Below, piece after piece: positions 33,481 through 42,258 of a stretch of DNA of 64,000 nucleotides (its first letter is position 1; each line of letters starts with the position of its first letter). The notes beneath the pieces are model-generated. The model did no database searches. It was not told the DNA's origin and saw only the letters and a program-made list of their open reading frames with translations. The stretch comes from Burkholderia sp. Nafp2/4-1b (GTDB lineage: Bacteria > Pseudomonadota > Gammaproteobacteria > Burkholderiales > Burkholderiaceae), in the NCBI RefSeq assembly GCF_003635165.1, contig NZ_ML058619.1, forward strand, positions 1 through 64,000. Reading direction: 5' to 3'. The translations under genes and the position numbers were made by a program.

Positions 33481-34419
33481 TCACGTCTTCGGCAATCCCG
33501 GCGGATTGGTCTGCGATCGGTCGATCGCTTCCGCATCGAGACTCCAGCGGTTGAGCACCTTCCGGTAGCTGCCGTTCGCGATCAACGCATTGATCGAGAG
33601 CGTCAGCGGATCGGCGAGGCCGCTACCCTTGCGCGTCGTGATCGCGATGTCCGCGGTGCGCGGCCAGCCGCCGCTCACGGTGCCGATCAGCTTCGCATCG
33701 CCGCGCAGCGATGCCTGGTACGCGAGCATCGAGTTCACGCTGAAGATCGTATCGACGCGGCCGGACTGCAACGCGACCCAGCGCTCTGCCGCATCGGCGT
33801 AATACTGGATCGCGACGGGCGCAAGCCCGCGTTCGACATTCTGCCGGTTCCATTCGAGCAGGATCTTCTCCTGGTTGGTGCCCGAGTCGGTCACGACGCG
33901 CAGCCCGGCGACGTCCTTCGGTTCGCGGATCGCCGCGATCCGGCTGTTGGTCTTCACGTAGAAGCCGAGCTGATCCTTGCGGTACGTCGAGAAGTCGAAC
34001 TTCTCCTTGCGCTGCTCGGTCACCGTCACGTTCGAGATCACCGCGTCGACCTTGCCCGACTGCAGTGCGAGCGGCCAGTCGGCCCATGAGAGCGGTACGA
34101 GCTTCAGCTTGCGACCGATGCTGTCCGCGACGAGTTGCGCGAGATCGGGATCGAAGCCGACCACCGTGCGCGCGTCGGTCGCATACGTGCTGAGCGGCGC
34201 CAGGTTCGGCGCGATGCCGATCGTCAGCGTGTTCGCTTCGGCAAACCTGAAGCTGCCCGGCACGGCCTGCTCGACCGCCGGGTTCACGGTGCCGCGCTGC
34301 CGGCCCGGCTGCTCGGGGCTCAGGTCGAACGTCGCGGCCTGGGCGGCCATGCCGGCGCCGATCAGTGCAACGGCCAGTACGCGAACGATGCGCGCGACGG
34401 GAAAATCGAGTTTTCTCAT
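33481..34419 (-). CDS. Polar amino-acid ABC transporter substrate-binding protein (family 3)
   Basis: 312 aa with signal peptide (RIVRVLAVALIGAGMAAQA). Family 3 motifs: LTIGIAPNLAPLSTY, VVGFDPDLAQLVADSIGRKL, LVPLSWADWPLALQSGKVDA VI, ISNVTVTEQRKEKFDFSTYR, and GLRVVTDSGTNQEKILLEW. No permease or ATPase is adjacent, so it is an orphan receptor or borrows another system. It lies 110 bases downstream of the Fe/2-oxoglutarate oxygenase on the same strand, so it may import the amino acid used by that enzyme. Confidence 0.83.
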   Translation of the reverse strand: MRKLDFPVARIVRVLAVALIGAGMAAQAATFDLSPEQPGRQRGTVNPAVEQAVPGSFRFAEANTLTIGIAPNLAPLSTYATDARTVVGFDPDLAQLVADSIGRKLKLVPLSWADWPLALQSGKVDAVISNVTVTEQRKEKFDFSTYRKDQLGFYVKTNSRIAAIREPKDVAGLRVVTDSGTNQEKILLEWNRQNVERGLAPVAIQYYADAAERWVALQSGRVDTIFSVNSMLAYQASLRGDAKLIGTVSGGWPRTADIAITTRKGSGLADPLTLSINALIANGSYRKVLNRWSLDAEAIDRSQTNPPGLPKT

Positions 34420-34529
34420 GTCTTCCGGAATCCTTGCTGTTTTTCTGATGAATGAAGGAAGCGAACGCGCACGGGAGCCGCACGACTTTCAAAGGACGTC
34501 GCGCCCCCCGCGCCGCGCTCGGGTCAAGC

Positions 34530-35648
34530 TCACGCCGGCGTCGCCTCGAGTTCGGTCGCGGTCTCGCGATGGACCGCCGGTTGCGCGACCGGTGCCGGGC
34601 GCTGTACCGGCGAGTCGCCCGCATACAGCGCCTTCGGATCGAATACGCGCGCCTGCAACGGCGTAAATGCGCGGAAATTCCACAGGCTGCGTGCGACGAA
34701 CACGCGCTGCACCCAGCGAAACGCGCGGTCGTTCTCGTCGTATTGCGGATCGAAGCGATCGCGCGAATGCAGCGTGAAGTGGTTATTGATCAGCACCAGC
34801 TTGCCGGGTGACACCTGGACGCCGAACGAGACCTCGCGTACCGCGCGATACAGGTTCGCGAGCGCTTCCTGTGCGCGCGTGTTGACCGGCAGCACCATGT
34901 CTGGATAGAACGCGACCGTCACGCGCGGCGCGTCGAGCGGCCCCGACAGCACGGCGCTCAGGTCGGTGTTGTCGCGCGGCGTCGGCGTCGCGCCGCGCCA
35001 GCGGTACGGCACGCGGATGATGTAGTGCTCGCCGTACAGCTGCGCGATATCGTCCGGTGACAACAGCTGCAGCGCGCGTCGCGCGTCGGCGAGCCGCGTG
35101 TACGGCCCGCCGCCGGCCTCGCTGCGGATGCCGAGCAGCAGCAATGCGAACGGCGACGTGTCGCCCTCGGGCATGTGGGCCTGCGCGGCGTTCTCGATAT
35201 GGAAATCGAGTTCGACCTCGGAGCCGAGACCGGTATATTCGCGCGCGGTGGTCTTGTGCGGCGTCAGGTTGTTCACCAGCTCGCGGCCTTCGTGCGCGAT
35301 CGAATACGGTTCGCCGGCCAGCGTGCTCAACGCGACGAGCACGTTTTCGCTCAGCACGCCGGCCTTGAACGAGCGGCCGGTTTCCTCGAAGCGCGGGCTG
35401 CCGCTCACGGCGTCGTCGATCGGCAGGTTGTCGATCTCGATCGAACCGTGCGCATCGGCGGTCGGCGCCTTCGCGCGATCGAACGCGTCGACGATGCGGT
35501 CGGGAAATGCGTTGTAGGCAAGCTTGCGGACAGCGCTGATGTAGCCGGCGCCGCCGGCCGGGTCGTAATCCAGCGCGCCGAGCGTGCTTCGGATGTGGCC
35601 GGACTCCGCTGCGGTCAACACGATACGTTCATCTGCGAAATAGGTCAT
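34530..35648 (-). CDS. Clavaminate synthase-like Fe(II)/2-oxoglutarate oxygenase
   Basis: A 372-aa oxygenase of the CAS/VioC/AsnO type, which hydroxylates free or tethered amino acids. Iron ligands: His150 and Glu152 (ELDFHIENAA, the HxE variant that marks this branch instead of HxD) and His294 (NNHFTLHSRDRF). The 2-oxoglutarate Arg is Arg308, 14 residues after the distal His, the same spacing I recall for VioC (316/330) and clavaminate synthase (279/293). The C-terminal tail of about 25 residues is Pro/Ala-rich. It is divergent from an MFS exporter and sits in a cluster with two ATP-grasp ligases, so modification of an amino-acid building block is likely. Substrate unknown. Confidence 0.8.
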   Translation of the reverse strand: MTYFADERIVLTAAESGHIRSTLGALDYDPAGGAGYISAVRKLAYNAFPDRIVDAFDRAKAPTADAHGSIEIDNLPIDDAVSGSPRFEETGRSFKAGVLSENVLVALSTLAGEPYSIAHEGRELVNNLTPHKTTAREYTGLGSEVELDFHIENAAQAHMPEGDTSPFALLLLGIRSEAGGGPYTRLADARRALQLLSPDDIAQLYGEHYIIRVPYRWRGATPTPRDNTDLSAVLSGPLDAPRVTVAFYPDMVLPVNTRAQEALANLYRAVREVSFGVQVSPGKLVLINNHFTLHSRDRFDPQYDENDRAFRWVQRVFVARSLWNFRAFTPLQARVFDPKALYAGDSPVQRPAPVAQPAVHRETATELEATPA

Positions 35649-36047
35649 AGGTCTCTCATATAAAGATCCTGGTTCGAAGAGCGGTATGCCGCCACCGCCG
35701 CGCGTTGCCGTCCTCGGGGCGCAGCGCTCGACAAGACTAGGAGACCGTCATTCCATTGCGAAATGATATAAATTCGATTGCTAACAAAAAATATCGATAT
35801 ATGTTCAGCAACGCGGGCGGCGTCAGGCCGCGCGTGCCAATTCGCCACTTAACACAAATGGTTGTTAAAAAATCGCTGGTTATTATTTGTATTCGTTAGT
35901 GGGTCGATGCTAGTTTTCCGTCGGACGCCATGACGCGGCCGACCTTCGATCGACGGTCGGCGCCCTTCATCCGCCACCGGAGAACCCGCAGATGAACCGA
36001 TACCGCCTGTCGTACGGCATCACCCGCCTTGCCGCCCGGGAGCCGCG
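35649..36047. promoter_or_regulatory. Divergent control region between the oxygenase and MFS exporter
   Basis: AT-rich compared with its flanks. It contains AAATGATATAAA (35761-35772), a 12-mer found again in inverse orientation before the LysR gene (39748-39759). It also has a dyad TTAACA-N8-TGTTAA at 35849-35868. Both are plausible regulator sites for the divergent transcripts. No gene is visible. Confidence 0.5.
35761..35772 (+). promoter_or_regulatory. Candidate cluster operator, copy 1 (AAATGATATAAA)
   Basis: Identical 12-mer to the reverse complement of 39748-39759. Limited similarity continues to the right (TTCGATTG here, CTGAATCGG there). The two copies lie in the two divergent promoter regions of the same cluster, pointing to control by the LysR regulator encoded at 38846. 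Confidence 0.45.
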
Positions 36048-37481
36048 ATGAGCGAGCGTGTTCCCGCGCTCGACCGCACGCTGGCGGCCGCCGCGCCGCA
36101 GCCGCGCACGTCGCTGCGTGCGATCTTCCCGACCGTCGCGGCCGCGAGCCTCGGCTTCGCGATCGTCCAGCTCGACGTGACCGTGGTCAACGTCGCGATT
36201 CCGAGCCTCGGCCATTCGTTCGGATCGAGCGTTCACGGGCTGCAATGGATCGTCGACGCGTATACGCTGTCGTTCGCCGCGCTGCTACTGACGTCCGGCA
36301 CGCTGGCCGATCGTTTCGGCAGCCGGAAGTTGTTCGCGCACGGCCTCGTGCTGTTCCTGCTCGCGTCGCTCGGTTGCGCGCTCGCGCCGTCGCTGCTCAC
36401 GCTGATCGCGGCGCGGGTCGCACAGGGCGTCGGCGCCGCAATGATCCTGCCGACGTCGCTCGCGCTCATCACGCATGCGTGCGCGAACGACGCCGCCGCG
36501 CGCGTGAAGGCGGTCGCGTGGTGGAGCGCGACGGGTGGCGCGATCAGCGCGGCCGGACCGACGCTCGGCGGCTTGTTGATCGATTCGTTCGGCTGGCGGG
36601 CGATCTTCTTCATCAACCTGCCGATCTGCGCGATCGGACTGTGGCTCACGCTGCGCCACGTGCGGGATTCGGCCGCCGCGCGCACGCGGCTGTTCGATCC
36701 GGCCGGGCAGATCGTCGCGGTGCTCGTGCTCGGGCTATTGACCGGCGGGATCATCCGCGCCGGCGCGCACGGGCTCGGCGATCCGTATGCGGCCGGCGCG
36801 CTGGCAGCGTCGGTCGTGCTCGGCGTGCTGTTCGTCGCGATCGAGCGGCGCGTGGCTGCGCCGATGCTGCAACCGGCGTTCTTCCGGATCGCGCGCGTGC
36901 CGGGCGTGCTCGCGATCGGCGCGGTCACGAACGCCGCGTTCTACGGGCTGATCTTTTCGTTGAGCCTGTACTTCCAGAATGCGCGCGGCTTCACCGCGAC
37001 CGAATCAGGGCTTGCGCTCGCGCCGCTCACGATCATCATGCTCGCCAACATCGCGAGCGCGCGCCTCGCCGTCCGGTACGGATTCCGCGCGACCGTCGTG
37101 ATCGGCCTCGCCGTATCGCTCGCGGGCTATCTGTGGCTGTGGCGGACGCTTGCCGCCGATACGCCGTACCTGCTGCTCGCGCCCGGGCTCGCGGCGATGG
37201 CGGTCGGCGGCGGCATCGCGATTCCGGCGCTGACGTCGACGCTGCTCGGCAGTGTCGAAGCCAGCCGCTCGGCGACGGCTTCCGCGATCCTCAATACCGC
37301 GCGCCAGGTGGGTGCCGCAATCGGTGTCGCGGCGCTCGGCGCACTGGTGGCTGGCCAGGGCGCGGCGCTCGTGGCCGGCGCGGCGCACGCATTCGCGATC
37401 GCCGCCGCGCTCGTGGCCATCTGCCTGCTGGTGGCCGCGCGCTGGCGCAGCGATGCCGCGCCTGGCGGCACGCGCCGCTGA
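36048..37481 (+). CDS. MFS drug/metabolite efflux transporter (DHA2, 14-TM EmrB-like)
   Basis: A 477-aa inner-membrane exporter. Motif A-like region LADRFGSRKLFAHG, motif C-like ATGGAISAAGPTLGGLLID, and the DHA2 N terminus (LDVTVVNVAIPSLGHSFGSS, LQWIVDAYTLSFAALLLTSG). About 14 hydrophobic segments fit the 14-TM class. GGGAGCC precedes the ATG. Being divergent from the oxygenase and directly upstream of an ATP-grasp ligase, it is the likely export or self-protection pump for the cluster product. Confidence 0.85.
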   Translation: MSERVPALDRTLAAAAPQPRTSLRAIFPTVAAASLGFAIVQLDVTVVNVAIPSLGHSFGSSVHGLQWIVDAYTLSFAALLLTSGTLADRFGSRKLFAHGLVLFLLASLGCALAPSLLTLIAARVAQGVGAAMILPTSLALITHACANDAAARVKAVAWWSATGGAISAAGPTLGGLLIDSFGWRAIFFINLPICAIGLWLTLRHVRDSAAARTRLFDPAGQIVAVLVLGLLTGGIIRAGAHGLGDPYAAGALAASVVLGVLFVAIERRVAAPMLQPAFFRIARVPGVLAIGAVTNAAFYGLIFSLSLYFQNARGFTATESGLALAPLTIIMLANIASARLAVRYGFRATVVIGLAVSLAGYLWLWRTLAADTPYLLLAPGLAAMAVGGGIAIPALTSTLLGSVEASRSATASAILNTARQVGAAIGVAALGALVAGQGAALVAGAAHAFAIAAALVAICLLVAARWRSDAAPGGTRR

Positions 37482-37545
37482 CTGCGTAGCACCCGTCATC
37501 CTTCAACCCATCCTTCAACCGCTTCCCCTGCCGAGCGAGGACTCC

Positions 37546-38814
37546 ATGCAGCATCGCTTCATCGATACCGTCCTGATCGTCGACGGCGCGTCGACGGCCG
37601 CCTATCTGGCGCCCGCGTTTCGCGCCTACGGCATCCGTTGCGTGCACGTGATCAGCGACCCCGATCTGCCGGCCGTCTACCGGAACCAGTTCAACCCGTC
37701 CGACTACGTCCGCCAGGTCCAGCATCGCGGCGACATCGACGCAACGCTCGCGCAGCTGAGCGACCTGCGGATCGGCGCGGTGCTGCACGGGCTCGACGCG
37801 GCGCTGGAGCTTGCCGACACGCTGGCCGAGCGGCTCGACGTGCCCTATCGCAACCCGCTCGCGACATCGGCCGCGCGGCGCGACAAGTTCGCGATGAACG
37901 AACGCATTCGCCAGGCTGGCCTGCGCGCACCGGCGCACTTCCACAGCACGTCGGTCGATGAAGCGCTCGAATGGGCGCGCGCGCAGGTCACGCTGCCGCT
38001 CGTGGTGAAGCCGGCGCGCAGCGCGGGCGTGGCGGGCGTGAAGATCTGCCGGACGCTCGCGCAGGTCGAGGCGGCCGCGGGTGACGTGCTGGCCACGCGT
38101 TCGCTGTACAACCAGCCGAACGACGACATCGTGATCCAGAGCTATTCGGAGGGGCAGGAATACATCGTCGATTCGGTGTCGTTCGAAGGCCGCCATCGCG
38201 TGGTCAGCCTGTGGGAAGTGCACCGCGACCGCACACATGCGCCGCGGCTCGACAAGATGCTGGTGCTGAACCATGCCGATCCGCGCTACGCACCGCTGCT
38301 CGATTACGCGGCCGACGTGCTCGACGCGCTCGACGTGCGCTTCGGGCCGACCCATCTCGAACTGTTCGATACCGCCGACGGCCCGACGATCGTCGAACTG
38401 AACGCACGGCTGCACGGCAGCCTCGACCCGCGGCTGACGAGCGCGGTGAGCGGCGAGAATCACGTGTCGGCCGCCGTGGAAGCCGTGTTGCATCCGGAGC
38501 GGCTGTTCGGCGACGTCACCGCACCGGCGGAGTTCCGCGGCTACTGCGGCCACGTACTGCTGCTGTCGTCGCGCAACGGCGTGCTGCAGCAGGATTTCAC
38601 TTGGCAGGCGATCCAGGCGCTGCCGTCGTTCGTCGGGCTCAAGCAATGGATCAAGATCGGCGACACGCTGCGCGTGACTACCGACCTGCAGACGGCGCTC
38701 GGGACGGTCGGCCTCTACAGCCCGACGTTCGAGCGGCTGCTCGAGGATTGCCGCCGCATCCGCGAAATCGAGGCCGATTTCTTCGCGGACGAACGCGCGG
38801 TCGCGCCGGCCTGA
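37546..38814 (+). CDS. ATP-grasp ligase (L-amino-acid ligase-like), first copy
   Basis: A 422-aa ATP-grasp enzyme that should activate a carboxylate as acyl phosphate and join it to an amine. Pre-ATP-grasp region VLIVDGASTAAYLAPAFRAY; ATP-site Lys in LPLVVKPARSAGVAGVKIC; lid segment IVIQSYSEGQEYIVDSVSFE; Mg ligands in FGPTHLELFDTADGPTIVEL and the conserved NAR that follows. The layout matches the BacD/PylC/carbamoyl-phosphate-synthase-like group that forms dipeptides. It follows the exporter by 64 bases. Partner amino acids cannot be told from sequence. Confidence 0.8.
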   Translation: MQHRFIDTVLIVDGASTAAYLAPAFRAYGIRCVHVISDPDLPAVYRNQFNPSDYVRQVQHRGDIDATLAQLSDLRIGAVLHGLDAALELADTLAERLDVPYRNPLATSAARRDKFAMNERIRQAGLRAPAHFHSTSVDEALEWARAQVTLPLVVKPARSAGVAGVKICRTLAQVEAAAGDVLATRSLYNQPNDDIVIQSYSEGQEYIVDSVSFEGRHRVVSLWEVHRDRTHAPRLDKMLVLNHADPRYAPLLDYAADVLDALDVRFGPTHLELFDTADGPTIVELNARLHGSLDPRLTSAVSGENHVSAAVEAVLHPERLFGDVTAPAEFRGYCGHVLLLSSRNGVLQQDFTWQAIQALPSFVGLKQWIKIGDTLRVTTDLQTALGTVGLYSPTFERLLEDCRRIREIEADFFADERAVAPA

Positions 38815-38845
38815 CGCTGAGGCAGTCGCGCGTTTCGGCGCCCGG

Positions 38846-39721
38846 TCAGCGTGAGAGCAACGCGCCGGCCTGGCGGCCCAGCACCGCGCGCAACACGTCG
38901 AGTTCGGGCAGCGCGGGCGCTTCGTCGGGCGTGACGAGATAGGTCGTCACGCTGTCGAGATCGTCGAACGCGTGCGCACGCAGTTCCTTGCGCGCGACAT
39001 GCTCGGTCGTGATCCGCTTCGGCAGGATCGCGACGCCCATGCCGGCCGCCACGCAGCCGAGGATCGCGCCGAACGTGCCGAACGACGACACCGACTCGAT
39101 CGCGAAGCCGCGCGCCTTCAGCCAGTGCTCGGCGATCGCGCGATACGGGCAGCCTTCATGAAATGCGAGCAGCCGCACCGTGTTGTCGGCCAGCAATTGC
39201 CGGCGCGTCAGCGTGGCGGCGCTCACCAGCACCATGTCCTCCGCGAACGCGGGCTCGTAGCGCAGCCCGGGCCGCACGAGCGCGCGCGCGGTCAGTGCGG
39301 CGTCGATCCGGCCGCGCAACAGTGCGTCGGCGAGTTCCGGCTCGCTGCCGATCTGCACCACGAGGCCGAGCGCCGGATCGCGCTCTTTCAACGCGGCGGC
39401 GAGCGCCGGCAAGCGCGTGGCCGCCGTGCTTTCCATCGAACCGAGCCGGAAGCTGCGCGCGACCGGTGTTTCGCGCACGACCTGCGTCGCTTCGTCGACG
39501 AGACGCAGGATGCGGTCGCAATACGGAATCAGCCGGCGGCCGGCGTCATTGAGCACCAGCCGCTTGCCATGCCGATCGAACAGCGGCGCGTCGAGCGATT
39601 CCTCGAGCTGGCGAAGCCGTGCGGTCACGTTCGACTGCGTGCAGCCCAGCCGCTCGGCCGCGCGCAGCGCGCTGCCTTCCTGAACGACGGCCCGGAAGGT
39701 TTCGAGCAAAGGGATGTTCAT
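38846..39721 (-). CDS. LysR-type transcriptional regulator
   Basis: 291 aa. N-terminal HTH (IPLLETFRAVVQEGSALRAA; RLGCTQSNVTARLRQLEESL; LFDRHGKRLVLNDAGRRL) and LysR substrate domain (FRLGSMESTAATRLPALAAA). It is divergent from the BASS-type transporter and centrally placed, so it probably controls the cluster. The 12-mer TTTATATCATTT lies 27 bases before its start and has a matching copy in the oxygenase/exporter promoter region. Confidence 0.87.
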   Translation of the reverse strand: MNIPLLETFRAVVQEGSALRAAERLGCTQSNVTARLRQLEESLDAPLFDRHGKRLVLNDAGRRLIPYCDRILRLVDEATQVVRETPVARSFRLGSMESTAATRLPALAAALKERDPALGLVVQIGSEPELADALLRGRIDAALTARALVRPGLRYEPAFAEDMVLVSAATLTRRQLLADNTVRLLAFHEGCPYRAIAEHWLKARGFAIESVSSFGTFGAILGCVAAGMGVAILPKRITTEHVARKELRAHAFDDLDSVTTYLVTPDEAPALPELDVLRAVLGRQAGALLSR

Positions 39722-39747
39722 ATCGCTATCTCTTGTTACCGATTCAG

Positions 39748-39759
39748 TTTATATCATTT
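39748..39759 (-). promoter_or_regulatory. Candidate cluster operator, copy 2 (TTTATATCATTT)
   Basis: Reverse complement of the 12-mer at 35761-35772. It lies in the 165-bp divergent region between the LysR gene and the BASS-type transporter, where a LysR regulator would both autoregulate and activate. Confidence 0.45.
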
Positions 39760-39886
39760 TACTTCGCCAAAAATCGGGAATAGCCTAGCTGACATTCGGT
39801 ACCGGCCGGCCCTTCCGAGGATTTAGCATGCCATCCGCTGTCTGCTCCGGTTTCACGTTGGTTCGCCGCGGGCCCGCGGTTCGCCG

Positions 39887-40831
39887 ATGCGCGCGCTGAT
39901 CGCCGCGCTGGTGCGGCGGGGGCCGACCGTGCTCGCGTGCGGCGTCGGCCTCGGGCTGCTGGTGCCGCCGCTCGCCGATCTCGCGCGGCCGCTGATGCCC
40001 GTCACGGTGTTCCTGTTCGTGCTCGGCACGCTGCTGCGGGTCGAGCCCAGCGCCGTGCGCGCGGTCGCGCGACGTCCGGCGGTGTCGCTGCTGCTGCCGG
40101 CTGCGACGATGATCGCGTGCCCGGTCGCGCTCGGCATCGCCGCCCGGCTCGCCGGCCTGCCGTACGACTGGGTCGTCGCACTCGTGATCGCCTACTGCGC
40201 GCCACCGTCGAGCGGCACGTCGACGATCGCGCGGATGCTATCGCTCGATGCGAGCGTCGCGCTGGTCGCGACCCTCGCGTCGATGGCGTTCGTCCCGCTC
40301 ACCGCACCGCTGCTGACGGCCTGGTTCAGTCATGACGCGGCCGTGTCGATCTCGCCCGTCAGTCTCGCGTTGCGGCTCGTGCTGCTGATCGGTAGCGCCG
40401 AAGGCGTCGCGCTGCTCGTGCGGCGCTTCGCGGACGCACGGCTCGACCGTTATGCGACGCCCATCGACGCGATCATCGTGATCGCACTGCTGGTGTTCGC
40501 GCTCGGCACGATGGCCGGCATGCAGCAATCGATCGTCGACGCGCCGCACCGCGCGTTGACGGCGATCGCACTGGCGTTCGCCGTCAACGTCGGCTTCCAG
40601 ATCGTCGCGTACGGGATCACGCCCGGCGACGTCCGCACGCGCATGAACGTCGCGCTGATCGTCGCCAACCGCAACGTCGGGCTGATGTGGGCATCGCTCG
40701 GGCTCGCCGCCACCCCGACCATGGCGCTCGTGTTCACGTGCGCGCAGTTGCCGATCTACACGTTGCCGCGCGTGGTGCAGCACCTGCTGCCGCGCCTCGA
40801 AGCGCAGCGCCTGCGCAGGCGCACGCGCTAG
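39887..40831 (+). CDS. BASS-family (bile acid:sodium symporter-like) transporter
   Basis: A 314-aa integral membrane protein with 9-10 hydrophobic segments. The BASS-like signature region reads VVALVIAYCAPPSSGTSTIA followed by RMLSLDASVALVATLASMAF. A later VALIVANRNVGLMWASLGLA resembles the second crossover helix. It opens a two-gene unit with the second ATP-grasp ligase (31-base gap). It may take up a precursor or release product. Confidence 0.75.
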   Translation: MRALIAALVRRGPTVLACGVGLGLLVPPLADLARPLMPVTVFLFVLGTLLRVEPSAVRAVARRPAVSLLLPAATMIACPVALGIAARLAGLPYDWVVALVIAYCAPPSSGTSTIARMLSLDASVALVATLASMAFVPLTAPLLTAWFSHDAAVSISPVSLALRLVLLIGSAEGVALLVRRFADARLDRYATPIDAIIVIALLVFALGTMAGMQQSIVDAPHRALTAIALAFAVNVGFQIVAYGITPGDVRTRMNVALIVANRNVGLMWASLGLAATPTMALVFTCAQLPIYTLPRVVQHLLPRLEAQRLRRRTR

Positions 40832-40862
40832 CCCCCTCTTCCGTCCTCGACAAGGATCCAGC

Positions 40863-42122
40863 ATGAAGCGACTCATCGTGATCGGCGCACGCGCCACCGG
40901 CAGCAGCATCGCACTCGTGCGCGCTGCGCTCGCGCGCCAGGTGGCCGTGACCGTCATCACCGCGCCCGGCCATCGTCTCGACGGCGCGTTTCCCGACGGC
41001 GTCGAAACGGTCAATCTCCCCCCCGACGCCGCGCAGCTCGCCGCGTGGCTGCGCGCCCGCTTTCCGGACGACCTCGACACGCTGCGCGTGACCACCGCGC
41101 ACGACACCTATGCGCGCACCGCCGCGTGGGTCGCCGACGCGCTGGGCCTGCCAGGCCCCGATGCACGGCACGTTGCGCACGCGGTATCGAAGTCGAACCA
41201 GAAGGCGTTGCTCGCCGAGCACGGGATTCCGGCCGCGCAGTTCGTCGCGGGCACGCTGGCCGCGCCCGCGGCGCTCGCCGTCGCGGCGGAACCGCTGCGC
41301 TTTCCGGTCGTGGTCAAGCCGTCGGAGGGATCGGCAAGCGACGGCGTGCGGCGCTGCGAGGACATCGCCGAAGTGCGCGCGCAGCTCGCCGCGCTTGCCG
41401 ACGCGCACGCCGATGCGCAACCGGATGCAGTCGCGCACGCGACGGAGCGCGTCGTCATCGAGGAATTCCTGAGCGGCAGCGAATACTGCGTCGAGTATTT
41501 CGACGGCCGCTATGTCGGCGCGCTGCGCAAGCTGAAGCGGCACGGCGCGGGTTTTCTCGAACGCGGCTATACGTCCGAGCTCGACCTCGACGCCGACACG
41601 CTGCGCGCGCTGATCGATGTCGGCGCACGCGCGACCGCGGCGGCCGGCCTCACCTGGGGCCCGGTGCATCTCGACTGCATCGTGCACGACGGCGTCCCGC
41701 ACGTGATCGAACTGAACCCGCGCATCGCGGGCAGCTTCATCTGCGACATCGTGCGCGACGGCTACGGGTTCAACGTGGTCGAAGCGTTGCTCGACAAGCT
41801 CGATGGACGCCCGGTCGCGATCCCCGAGCTGTTCGAGCCGCACGCCTACGCGCGCGCCGAATTCCTGCTCGACAGCGATCCCCGTGCGTGGCGGTTCGCG
41901 CAGGCCGGTGAATTGCACGACGGCGCCGTCACGATCAGCTACGGGCCGCAGGTGCTGCCCGATCGCGAACGGCGCGCGTTTCTCTATGTGCGTGTCGCGC
42001 TGCCCGTCGCCGATCCCGCGCATGCGGCGGCCGGGCCTGCCGCCGCGTCGGTCGCGGGCGGGCCTGGTCCAGGTCTCGGTCCCGCTCTCGGTCCCGTCAC
42101 GCAGCCCACGGTTTCGGGCTAA
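40863..42122 (+). CDS. ATP-grasp ligase, second copy
   Basis: 419 aa; AAGGA lies about 8 bases before the ATG. ATP-grasp motifs: VSKSNQKALLAEHGIPAAQF, PVVVKPSEGSASDGVRRC, VIEEFLSGSEYCVEYFDGRY, GPVHLDCIVHDGVPHVIELN followed by PRIAGS (Mg ligands Asp, Glu and Asn). Distinct from the ligase at 37546 by overall sequence, so not a recent duplication. The last 40 residues are a low-complexity Ala/Gly/Pro tail (GGPGPGLGPALGPVTQPTVS), probably disordered. Two ligases could build a tripeptide, or one could act on a non-amino-acid carboxylate. Confidence 0.8.
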   Translation: MKRLIVIGARATGSSIALVRAALARQVAVTVITAPGHRLDGAFPDGVETVNLPPDAAQLAAWLRARFPDDLDTLRVTTAHDTYARTAAWVADALGLPGPDARHVAHAVSKSNQKALLAEHGIPAAQFVAGTLAAPAALAVAAEPLRFPVVVKPSEGSASDGVRRCEDIAEVRAQLAALADAHADAQPDAVAHATERVVIEEFLSGSEYCVEYFDGRYVGALRKLKRHGAGFLERGYTSELDLDADTLRALIDVGARATAAAGLTWGPVHLDCIVHDGVPHVIELNPRIAGSFICDIVRDGYGFNVVEALLDKLDGRPVAIPELFEPHAYARAEFLLDSDPRAWRFAQAGELHDGAVTISYGPQVLPDRERRAFLYVRVALPVADPAHAAAGPAAASVAGGPGPGLGPALGPVTQPTVSG

Positions 42123-42258
42123 CGCGGCGCGGCATCGCAGCCGACAGACGACACGACACACCCTGCGCGCACGCTTCAGGGCATCTGCCTGTCAGACGGT
42201 CGTGCTGCGACGTAGCCCGGCCGTTGCGCTCCCGCGCGCATCGTCCCGCCGACCGGCG

